Source: Thecamonas trahens ATCC 50062 (taxonomy: Eukaryota > Apusozoa > Apusomonadida > Apusomonadidae). Taken from it: a DNA stretch of 64,000 nt. The notes below the pieces were generated by a model. The model did no database searches and was not told the origin of the DNA. It was given only the letters and a program-made list of their open reading frames with translations. Both the position numbers and the translations under genes were made by a program. The stretch's first letter is position 1. The number at the start of each line of letters is the position of its first letter. The DNA is taken from contig NW_013657649.1 of the NCBI RefSeq assembly GCF_000142905.1, positions 72,875-136,874 on the forward strand, written 5' to 3'. Shown here piece by piece: positions 8,362-16,815 of this stretch.

Positions 8362-10551
8362 ATGGGTTCGATCCGGGCTCCGGGTCGCCGTCTTGTCATC
8401 GACAACACCTGTCTCATGCTCAGCATGGACGACCTCGAGCTCGACTGGGGCGTGGCGAATGTGAAGCTGCCGGGCGCAGCAGCGGTGGGCGCTGATGCTG
8501 CCGCTGGTGGCGAGGCCGTTGGCGGGGCGCGGGGCGGAAGCGGCATGGCGGGAGACGGACGAGGCGGGAGGCGGCGCGGTCGCCGCGACAAGGTGGCACG
8601 CGCATGCGACTTTTGCCGGCGGCGGCGGCGCAAGTGTGATGGCAATCAGCCTTGTGCGGCGTGTCGACGACGGGGGAGCGCGTGCACGTTTGCCATGCCT
8701 CGGGGGCGGGGGCAGCAAGGCGCGTCAAGCATGGCATCGAGCGGAGGTGCGACTCCGGCGACGTTGATGGGCGTGAGCAAGCCAGCGGTGAGGGGGGTGC
8801 AGTTGAGCGAGGTGAGGGAGCGAGGCGAGGACGATTGGCTGCTGTCACCGCTGGCGATGGTCCCGCTCTCGGCAGACGTGTCGCTCGACAATCAGCATCT
8901 TGAAGCCGCCCAGGCTCTGCGGCACCAGCTGGCGACACCAAGCCCAAGGGCGAGCGACCACGAGGCAGCAAGATCGCTGGACTCACTCTCGCTGCCGCTG
9001 CCACTGGCGCTGGATGGTCCAGTGCCGGTGGTGAAGCAGCCGGGCGATGAGCAGAGTCTTAAGCGGCGGCGGGCGGCGGCGGAGGGCGACGACGAGAACG
9101 AGGACGAGGCTGGGGCATGGGAGCTCGCCCGCGCACTGAAGAGGCGGGCACACTTGGGCTCGATGTCTGCAGTACGGCACTTGCTTTCGACGTTCGGACG
9201 GCTGGTGGCGCCGACGCTGGGCCTGGCGACTCCATACGGATGGGGCGGCCTCTTTCCGCGGGCAGCAGTGATGCAGCTCGACGCCATCTCAGCGGTGACG
9301 CTCCGCGGGATGGGCGAGACTGCTGCAGCGCACTCGGCCATTTCGTCGGCCAAGGCTCGACTGGCGCGAGTTTATGACGTGCCGTCGCTCGAGGTGGCGT
9401 ACGGCCACTTTTTGGTCACCACCTACTTTGTGGGCGTTAATCACGCCGAGGCGGCGCTGCACGCCGGATGCTGTATTGCGATTCTGCGCGCAATGGCTCG
9501 GACAGCAGGGGCCACCCTGCCAGCGCTACACTCGAAGCTCTCATTTGATACCGTTTCTACGCTTGTACGGGCGCTGATGGAGCTCTCCGAGGTGTACGCG
9601 ACTCGGATGGTGGCAGCGAACTCAATTAAGGCGCTGGCGCTGCGCCACGCGTCGAGCCCACCACTCTTTCTCTCATTTCCGGCCGAGGGCTCGTCGCGGG
9701 CAAAAGAATCGTGCGAGTCGGGAAGCCTGGCTGTGCCAGTCATGGTACCGGAGCGGTGCGCCGCGCTGCTGTCTGCGTTCCGGTCCGGCGATCGCGGCGC
9801 GGTGCGTGCGCTGCTCCCGCCATCACTCACGGTTGCCGACCATTCGCCGATATCATACGAGCTTTTCATGGTCCTGTACCGGGCGCTTGGGCCAACGATG
9901 GAAGCAGTGCTCTCGGTGCCACCGCATCCCAGCACTGACCCGGTGCCACGCGAGCTGCTGTCGCTCGCCGCCGCGCTGTACAATGCGGACCTGCCCGAGC
10001 CAAGCGGCGAGGTCTCGTACTGGAATACACTTGTCGGCCTCGATCTCATTGACGGGTGCTCCGGCCGAAGCTATCCAGATCGCGACGCTTCTTTGCTGGA
10101 CGCACTGGGTACGCTTCCGCTGTTTACCCAATTCATGGACTTGCTTGATGAGGACCTCGCTGCCGGCGTCCCTAGCCACGAGCTCTGCTGCGGCGAGCAA
10201 ACGAGCTTGTTTCAAGCTTTTGTCATTGTCTCACACGCCTATTTTATGGCGCTGTCAGACATGTGTGAGACTGCCAAGGTAGCAGCGTCGATGGAGCGCA
10301 TGCTGACACTGCTCGAGAGCGTGAGAGACCAGCTTGCGGCCGGGTGGACGTTCTCGATCATGACCCTAGTCATGGCCGCCTGTGTCGCAGTCCTCGTCAA
10401 GTCGAGCCATGACTTTATCTCCCGCATCCTTGCGCTCGGCGAGGCCATTCCCAGCGAGAACGCTCCGGTGTGGACCATGGTCGGGCGGATACTACGGACA
10501 TCGACGAGCTCACTCCCCAGGCCTGCTGCGCCTTTTGGGGTGGGGGTGTAA
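8362..10551 (+). CDS. Zn2Cys6 (Gal4/Pdr1-type) transcription factor
   Basis: DNA-binding regulator with a fungal-type zinc binuclear cluster. The six Cys are spaced C-x2-C-x6-C-x5-C-x2-C-x6-C (codons 8605-8685), with the basic run CRRRRRKC typical of the family and a basic patch just before it. The following ~600 residues are helical and Leu/Ala-rich, as in the regulatory regions of such factors, but I recognise no named middle domain. The frame is open to an ATG at 8209, only 6 bp after the ABCG stop; later ATGs at 8362 and 8416 leave room for a leader, and I list 8362. It sits directly downstream of the two ABCG genes; in yeasts, Zn2Cys6 factors (Pdr1/Pdr3) control ABCG pumps, so local regulation is a reasonable guess only. 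Confidence 0.8.
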   Translation: MGSIRAPGRRLVIDNTCLMLSMDDLELDWGVANVKLPGAAAVGADAAAGGEAVGGARGGSGMAGDGRGGRRRGRRDKVARACDFCRRRRRKCDGNQPCAACRRRGSACTFAMPRGRGQQGASSMASSGGATPATLMGVSKPAVRGVQLSEVRERGEDDWLLSPLAMVPLSADVSLDNQHLEAAQALRHQLATPSPRASDHEAARSLDSLSLPLPLALDGPVPVVKQPGDEQSLKRRRAAAEGDDENEDEAGAWELARALKRRAHLGSMSAVRHLLSTFGRLVAPTLGLATPYGWGGLFPRAAVMQLDAISAVTLRGMGETAAAHSAISSAKARLARVYDVPSLEVAYGHFLVTTYFVGVNHAEAALHAGCCIAILRAMARTAGATLPALHSKLSFDTVSTLVRALMELSEVYATRMVAANSIKALALRHASSPPLFLSFPAEGSSRAKESCESGSLAVPVMVPERCAALLSAFRSGDRGAVRALLPPSLTVADHSPISYELFMVLYRALGPTMEAVLSVPPHPSTDPVPRELLSLAAALYNADLPEPSGEVSYWNTLVGLDLIDGCSGRSYPDRDASLLDALGTLPLFTQFMDLLDEDLAAGVPSHELCCGEQTSLFQAFVIVSHAYFMALSDMCETAKVAASMERMLTLLESVRDQLAAGWTFSIMTLVMAACVAVLVKSSHDFISRILALGEAIPSENAPVWTMVGRILRTSTSSLPRPAAPFGVGV

Positions 10552-11237
10552 ACCTTGCAAAAGTGAACGATGTTTCGCCATTCCAAGCTGAAAGAGTATC
10601 CTCAGGGGCATAGATGGTAGGCGTGGGATATGCACAGTGGTTCTGGTTCTTCAAGGGTGTTGCGCGGTTGAGCGTCTTCTCCCAGCTTCCAGCTGACTCG
10701 GAGAGATAACTTACCCGATTGAATCGAGATGGACGGCCCATCCATCCGGGATAGTCGACCCTGGCGCAAACATAAAAAATGTATGCAAACATCTCCAAAA
10801 CGACCAAAAATATTATTTTTATATAATCCATGTCGCAATTCTATTACTATTTCAATATTTAGAACTTCATTATTCTAAATATAATATTATAGAAATATAT
10901 ATATAATATTATAGAACTTGATGGATTGTCTGTGCAGACCGCCGAGGCTCACACGACGCTGTCCGTCGTCGCGATACCGCGTACCTCACACCGTCTCCAC
11001 GGCATAGATTGCTAGCGCTCAATGCGTTCTATGTATTGATTTGAGTCTATGGCTCGTGACTAGCCTAGAACGCGAGAAAAGCATGAAAAGCCGTTTTTGC
11101 TGGGGTCGCACCTAAATGTGCTCGAGGCCGATCGTTGCCAGACCATCACTCTCCGAGAGTCTCCGGCCGCTGAATCGATGACCGACGGCTTTGCTTCACT
11201 TTGCTATGCATTGTATTGTTATTGTAGCTACTCCAGA
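10552..11237. other. Convergent intergenic spacer with GC-poor core
   Basis: This separates the 3' ends of the zinc-cluster gene and the minus-strand surface-protein gene. I see no coding potential and no tRNA-like fold. The middle carries the AT-rich island listed separately; the rest is of mixed composition. Confidence 0.6.
10770..10920. repeat. AT-rich island with repeated palindrome TATAATATTATA
   Basis: About 150 bp of very AT-rich sequence in an otherwise GC-rich window. The 15-mer TATAATATTATAGAA occurs at 10880-10894 and again at 10902-10916. Its first 12 bases are a perfect palindrome, and a looser inverted copy overlaps it. It lies between two convergent genes. Confidence 0.75.
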
Positions 11238-14200
11238 TTACGCATGAGCACCCGGTGGCGGCTTGTAAAAGTCGCTCGTGTCGAGATCCACAACCCGTGC
11301 CGCTACTGCCGACGATTTGGAGAGCCGCCGTGGCCCAATTGTCCGCGAGTTGCGCCGCGAGCTGAAGCGCGAGTTGCGCCGCGATCCACTGTCCGATTCT
11401 GACGAGTCAAAGCGGTACACGCCCGACGGACGCCGCATCTTCGATGGTCCGGACCGACTCACCACCTTGCCGTTCAGCTGCCGAGTTGACTCTAGCGTCG
11501 TCGACGACGACCTGGTCTTGCTGTCACGGCTGTTCGAGTCCGAGCTCAGTGATGACGACGATGACGACCCGATGCCAAGCGGCATCATCTCGGCCACAAC
11601 TACGTCCTTGTCATCGGCCTCAGCCTCGGCTTTCGATTCGGGTTGAGGGAGGCAAGTGGCAAAGAGCTTACGCGAGCCGGCAAATACAACTGCGAGGACA
11701 ACGACCACAAAGACTCCGGCAATGGCAGCGACAACCAGGCCTTCAGCCGTATCCTTCGTCTGCGCTGAGTTTTCCTCGTCGAGGAACACGGCGCCCGACG
11801 TGACATATCCGTACACTACAAAGAGTGCAATGGCATCGATTAAGTCGAGCAGCTTGGCCACATACGGTGAGAGCGCGATCTGAACGGCAAACATGCATAG
11901 AACGAGCCCGCCGGCGACCGAGAGCTGGAACGACGGCGAGGTGATAAAGACCACCACTGCAGCCATGAGCGCCTTGCGCGAAAACGCCGCCCACACCTCG
12001 TACCACCACATGTCCTCGGAGAAGCCGTTGACCAGGTACGAAAAGTAGAACCAGAACCGCTCCGGGTTCGATCGCGTCCGCCGCATGCCCAGCAACATGA
12101 CCACCGGCACGCCCACCACGTACACGCCCATCGAGACAAGCGCGAGCGTCACAAAAAGCGCGTGCAAGCCCTCGTAGCACCTGATGTCCGGATCTGCCAC
12201 CAGCCGCAGCTCGCCTGTTCCGGGATCTGAGCATTGGAAGACCTTGAATGTCACCGTCGCAATGTTGGTGTACTGCAGGAAGAGTACAACCACAGAGTAG
12301 CGGATGAGGCCGCGGATCTGCCCGCGCGCAAGGAGCACCACCGCAGCAATCGCAATGTACAGCCACGGTGCGAGCATAATGAGCACAAACCGAGTGTAGA
12401 ACGATGAACCCACCAAGCAATGGGTCGAGAACGACGAGAGCGAGCCCTGCGACGACACAAACGAAATGCCATTCACAATCGCAAGCAGCGTCGTCGACGA
12501 TTGCAGCGCCTTCAGCTCGCCCATCAGCACCACAAGTTGCGCAAAGTTGAAGCCTGACCGGATGACAGCTGCTGGCGACGCTGCCGTATGCCGCGACGCC
12601 CCGCGCGACTTGCTCGACCGCGACGTGAACCACACAGAGGTGAACCCAAACATGGCGATGACTGCAAAGCCGCCCACATACGCCACCCACATCGGCCCGC
12701 ACTCGTTGCATCGCCCGTACGAGTCAGGCACAAGCCCAGACTCGCAACGGAAGCACGTGAATGACCCACTGTCACGGGTCCCTGAGCACGACGAGTACTC
12801 GGCCCCACCCGGACAAGCGTCTGCGTTAAAGCACTTGATGAATGCTGCCGGCGCGGCGTCGATGTTGCTCGCGTTTCCGCTCGGCCACCAGTAGCCGCGT
12901 TGCGCAAGCACAGCCGCGCCGCCAGGACAAAGCCCACCCTTGGGACAGGCTCGACAGTTCGCCCATCCGTCACCAGCGTACATCCCATCTGGACAGGCCT
13001 CGCACTGTTGCGCACTGTGGTCGACCAGATTGAGTACCATTCCGCGCGGGCACTTGGTGCATCGCGGCACCGTCTTGCCTGCCGCAGTGTTTCTCAAGTC
13101 CAGAAACTCACCAGGCCCACAAACCACACCGCACGTCAGGCGTCCTTCAGACAAAAACGTCGACTCACCTTGTTCGCACGGCTCGACCGAGACCTGGAGC
13201 GCAGCGCCTGTCGCCGCGTCTAGCGGCGCAACCTGCAGGCATGTTGAAAGCGAGGTCATCGCCAAGCCGAACGACTTTCCAGCCTGTACGTGCGACAAAT
13301 CCGACGCAAAGACCTGCAGAGTCGCAAACGAGCAACTGCCATCAGCTTGTCGTGTGCAGACCTCACCAAAGACCGATGGTGCGTTAGTAGTCACAAACCC
13401 GGCCCTCACATTGGAGAACGCCGCAGGCTGCCCAAGCACATCCGTCACCGCCATGCTGATCTCCTGCGTCCCGCCACTGGCCGTCCGCGTCACAAACGGC
13501 TTATCGCCCGACTTGATCGTCACAGCTATTGCTCCCGAGCCTGCCGTCTGCAACTCGTCCGACACCACGGTTCCGTCCGCCGCCAGTGTCCGCACCCGCA
13601 GCGCTGTCGCGGCAGCGTCTGACGCCACTGTCGGTCCTGAGGGCGCGCTTGATCCACTAAAGTCGGCAAGCGAAGTCGGCAACGTCGACGTTGTAAACGG
13701 CGTCGCCGCCCCCACCGCAGCTCCGGTCGTGTTCGAGACCGGTTGCATAAGAAGCACGTCGCCAACTTTGGCCGCCCGGTTGCACAGCTCTTGCCCGCAC
13801 GACGAATCAAGCATGCACACAAACAGTCCACCACCCGATACCAGGGCGGCGTTGTTGACCACTCGCGGCAAAGCGCCGTCGGCACTGCAAAAATGCACCC
13901 GCGAAGAGACCACTAGGACGCCACCACCCGACACACTTGCCGTGTTGTCTCCGATGAGCGAGCCTGGTGCGAGCTCGACTCTGCCACCCAGCGCCGCCAC
14001 TCCACCACCGTTCTGCGCCATGTTGCCGGATACACTCGCGCTCGACGCAATTGCAAGGACCGGCGGATTGACCAGTGCGTTGGACGAGAGCAGCACACCA
14101 CCACCACGCCCACTGCTTGCCGAGCACCCACTCACGCTTGTTGCGCCCGCAAGCACCACAGAGACCTCACTCGTGTAGACTCCACCGCCATCACTGTTCG

Positions 14201-16571
14201 TTGTGCAACCCGAGATGGCGCATCCAGTCAGCGTCAGTCCGCCCGAATTGAGGGTTGCAGACAGGTGCGAGACCGCCAGACCACCCCCCTCGCTCGCCGC
14301 GCTGCACCCAGCCACAGTCACGTCGGTCAGTACCAGCGGGACCGCCAGCGACTCCATCGCCATTCCACCGCCGCCCTTTCCTGCGCTGCACGCCTCAACA
14401 GTCAGCCGTGGACCTATCATAAGCGCACTCGTGCTCGTCGCCGCCACATCGGCAACCTTCATCCCACCACCATCGACCGCCGCCGAGCACCCGGAAAACC
14501 GCACGTCCGTCACAAACACCGATTTGAGGTCGAGCGCCGCTGGCGCCGTCACATACAGCCCACCGCCCGAGCCCGCGCTCGCGCTGCAGCCTGAAAGCGT
14601 CACGTTTGACAAGTACATGCTGTACTCGGCGATGGAGATCGAGCCCGTCGCGGCCGTGAAAAAGAAGCCAATACCGCCGCCGTTGCCCGCACCCGCACTT
14701 GCGCCCGACACAACCGAGTGCATGAGCGAGAACTGCGCCACATTCGTCAGCGAGAGCGCGCCTCCGCCTGCACCACACACGCTCGCGTCAGGACACGAGA
14801 GCCTGTCGAGCACAAGCCGCGCAAGCGCAACAATCGGACCATCTGTCGTCTCCGCCACAGCAACCGGCCCGCCGCCGCTCATGCTCAGGTCGCGGATCGA
14901 CACCGACCGTTTCTTCTCGCTCGCATCAAAGTCAGACCCAGAAATCGAGAACGATGCGCCGTTCACAGGCCCAGTGCATGCAATGTTGCTCACACCCATG
15001 CCCGCGCCCACCAGCCGGACCGGCGAGCTGACGACAAAGTTACACGGTCCGGAAAACGTTCCGGCCGGAAGCTCAATCGTGGCGTCGAGCGTCGCGCTCA
15101 CTGAGACCAGCGCGGCGGAAATACACGCCGTCGAACTCGCAGCTGCACCGAGTCCGCCGCACGTTGCCGCATCAAGCACCAGATGCGTCGGTGTGCCGGC
15201 GTGGCACACCAGGTTTCGCGACCCGCGCCCGCCACTGTCGCGGCCCGAGGCCACAAGCACCACGCTCGAAAGGCCTGCTGCCGCGTCGTAGTCCTGGTAC
15301 GCCACGCTCACAGTGCCCACACCATTGGATGGATGGCTGCCAATGGTTCCTACTCCCTTGATCGTGCCCGAAATCGCAATGGCTGCCAGTGGAGCGCCCG
15401 GCGTCAGATCGTACATCAACCGCCGAAACGCAATCAGATCCGCCGTGTCGTCGATCCATGAGATCACCACAAACGGGTGCTTGCGCGAGGCGGCCACATC
15501 GGCCCACCGCTGATCGGAGGTAGAGTCGTCGCTGTTGACAAGCGTCTCGGCCGCGCCCGCAAGCACGATGCTGCCGGCCGCAATGTCAACAACGCCCGCC
15601 CGGAACACGATGCCCATGCCTGATCCGTCGAGCACAGCGTCGGTCCAGGCAATGACAAATCCACCTAGCTCAACTAGCGAGTCGCATCGCGGGTTCTGCT
15701 GATTGCCGGCCGTGTTGGTCACCGGTGTCATCGCCTCGCCCACAGCCTCGTACACCGTCGCCGTCGCCGTCGGCCGGTACGCCCGAAAGCTCACACCGTT
15801 ACCCGCCCCGTCGTTGGTGGTAAACGTCACAACAAAGCCGCCACCAACAAGCGAGGCTACATCAAACGAGCGCGTGTGGTGGAGGATGTTGCCGCTCGTG
15901 GTCACCGCCACCCGTGCCGAGCACGATGACAGCGTCGGCGGCACGGCCCACGCCACCTCGCACGTCCGAAAGTACAGCGTCGACGAGTCTTGATACACCA
16001 CAACAAGCCGCGTGTCGACGTCTGACACGTCCAGCTCCTTGACAATCGCCGGCTTGAAGCCGCCCGAGTCCGGCTCATAGATGTTGGGCGTCCGGTACAG
16101 CGTGTTGCTCGCATAGTGAATGAACCGGCACCCGATGTTGAGTGGAAAGCAGCCCACAAGCCACACATCGCCGCCGCCAGGCGTTTGGATCGAAGTCGAC
16201 CGGCCCCAATCGATCCGATTGCCGTCGACGCCGCCAGCGCCCGGGTCGCGGAACGACGCCGCCCCGGCCGGCACCCCGTCCTTGTCGTACTTGTTGGCGT
16301 CCTCGCGCCAGCCCGACCACCCGCCAGTCGCTGACGACTCGAACACAAAGCCGCCGCCAGTCACCGCATACGCCCCAGAGTCATGTCCAACAACGTCGCG
16401 GTTGTGCGAGTTAAACTCGTTGCAGGCCCCCGACATGGCCACGTCTGCGGGACTCACCAGCCCCGCCGAGCAACGTCCGCTCAGCAGCCCCACCACCAGC
16501 AACGTGCTGGCCATGACCGCAACTCCCAGCTTCCACATCCCCTCCCGTGAACCACTCGACCAAGAACGCAT
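11238..16571 (-). CDS. Giant surface protein: signal peptide, beta-helix repeats, Cys-rich GCC2/GCC3 module, multi-pass C-terminus
   Basis: Predicted 1777-residue plasma-membrane protein. MRSWSSGSREGMWKLGV leads into a hydrophobic signal peptide. Next come about 400 residues of beta-rich ectodomain, then Gly/Ser/Cys repeats of the polymorphic-membrane-protein or right-handed beta-helix kind (recurring SGCSAS-GGGL and GNGGGI motifs). An ephrin-receptor-like Cys module follows (CTKCPRGM, CEACPDGMYAG, CRACPKGG), then YWWPSG and about eight membrane segments. The cytoplasmic tail is Ser/Arg-rich with two RRNSR motifs that fit basophilic kinase sites. The frame is open to 16913 but would overlap the divergent neighbour, so 16571 (or 16538) is preferred. 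It has the same architecture and the shared membrane motif WWYE as the gene at 16816. Ligand and function are unknown; a receptor or adhesion role is inference. Confidence 0.8.
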   Translation of the reverse strand: MRSWSSGSREGMWKLGVAVMASTLLVVGLLSGRCSAGLVSPADVAMSGACNEFNSHNRDVVGHDSGAYAVTGGGFVFESSATGGWSGWREDANKYDKDGVPAGAASFRDPGAGGVDGNRIDWGRSTSIQTPGGGDVWLVGCFPLNIGCRFIHYASNTLYRTPNIYEPDSGGFKPAIVKELDVSDVDTRLVVVYQDSSTLYFRTCEVAWAVPPTLSSCSARVAVTTSGNILHHTRSFDVASLVGGGFVVTFTTNDGAGNGVSFRAYRPTATATVYEAVGEAMTPVTNTAGNQQNPRCDSLVELGGFVIAWTDAVLDGSGMGIVFRAGVVDIAAGSIVLAGAAETLVNSDDSTSDQRWADVAASRKHPFVVISWIDDTADLIAFRRLMYDLTPGAPLAAIAISGTIKGVGTIGSHPSNGVGTVSVAYQDYDAAAGLSSVVLVASGRDSGGRGSRNLVCHAGTPTHLVLDAATCGGLGAAASSTACISAALVSVSATLDATIELPAGTFSGPCNFVVSSPVRLVGAGMGVSNIACTGPVNGASFSISGSDFDASEKKRSVSIRDLSMSGGGPVAVAETTDGPIVALARLVLDRLSCPDASVCGAGGGALSLTNVAQFSLMHSVVSGASAGAGNGGGIGFFFTAATGSISIAEYSMYLSNVTLSGCSASAGSGGGLYVTAPAALDLKSVFVTDVRFSGCSAAVDGGGMKVADVAATSTSALMIGPRLTVEACSAGKGGGGMAMESLAVPLVLTDVTVAGCSAASEGGGLAVSHLSATLNSGGLTLTGCAISGCTTNSDGGGVYTSEVSVVLAGATSVSGCSASSGRGGGVLLSSNALVNPPVLAIASSASVSGNMAQNGGGVAALGGRVELAPGSLIGDNTASVSGGGVLVVSSRVHFCSADGALPRVVNNAALVSGGGLFVCMLDSSCGQELCNRAAKVGDVLLMQPVSNTTGAAVGAATPFTTSTLPTSLADFSGSSAPSGPTVASDAAATALRVRTLAADGTVVSDELQTAGSGAIAVTIKSGDKPFVTRTASGGTQEISMAVTDVLGQPAAFSNVRAGFVTTNAPSVFGEVCTRQADGSCSFATLQVFASDLSHVQAGKSFGLAMTSLSTCLQVAPLDAATGAALQVSVEPCEQGESTFLSEGRLTCGVVCGPGEFLDLRNTAAGKTVPRCTKCPRGMVLNLVDHSAQQCEACPDGMYAGDGWANCRACPKGGLCPGGAAVLAQRGYWWPSGNASNIDAAPAAFIKCFNADACPGGAEYSSCSGTRDSGSFTCFRCESGLVPDSYGRCNECGPMWVAYVGGFAVIAMFGFTSVWFTSRSSKSRGASRHTAASPAAVIRSGFNFAQLVVLMGELKALQSSTTLLAIVNGISFVSSQGSLSSFSTHCLVGSSFYTRFVLIMLAPWLYIAIAAVVLLARGQIRGLIRYSVVVLFLQYTNIATVTFKVFQCSDPGTGELRLVADPDIRCYEGLHALFVTLALVSMGVYVVGVPVVMLLGMRRTRSNPERFWFYFSYLVNGFSEDMWWYEVWAAFSRKALMAAVVVFITSPSFQLSVAGGLVLCMFAVQIALSPYVAKLLDLIDAIALFVVYGYVTSGAVFLDEENSAQTKDTAEGLVVAAIAGVFVVVVLAVVFAGSRKLFATCLPQPESKAEAEADDKDVVVAEMMPLGIGSSSSSSLSSDSNSRDSKTRSSSTTLESTRQLNGKVVSRSGPSKMRRPSGVYRFDSSESDSGSRRNSRFSSRRNSRTIGPRRLSKSSAVAARVVDLDTSDFYKPPPGAHA

Positions 16572-16815
16572 GACTGGCTTGTCCTTGACTGCGGTGGCGA
16601 GACAGGTGAGCCACCTTGCACCGTAGGCCACCGCCACTCCGGGTTGCATGAGTTCGTTGGAGGGGGAGGAACAAGTGAAGTACGAGTGAACCCCCCCCCC
16701 CCGGGAACCCACGTTTGCAACAACACGGTCCCCCCTCCTTCCCCTCCCCTCAGGCAGCCGGCACCTGTCTGCACACGTCTCCCGTACTCGACTCCAACTC
16801 GGACAGCCATCATAT
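16572..16815. promoter_or_regulatory. Divergent promoter between the two giant surface-protein genes
   Basis: 244 bp between opposed start codons. It includes a C run (about 16689-16700) followed by pyrimidine-rich sequence. Both promoters must lie here or inside the 5' ends. No clear core motif is seen. Confidence 0.5.

Noticed and set aside
10770-11237. tRNA or other structured RNA gene in the AT-rich spacer
   Set aside because: No B-box-like GGTTCGAATCC sequence or acceptor-stem pairing was found, and the palindromes are short and simple.
12940-15291. Long plus-strand frames (12940-14178 and 14203-15291)
   Set aside because: They are exact antisense of the minus-strand surface-protein gene. 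Their composition is that of a reversed Gly/Ser/Ala-rich repeat region, with no domain of their own.
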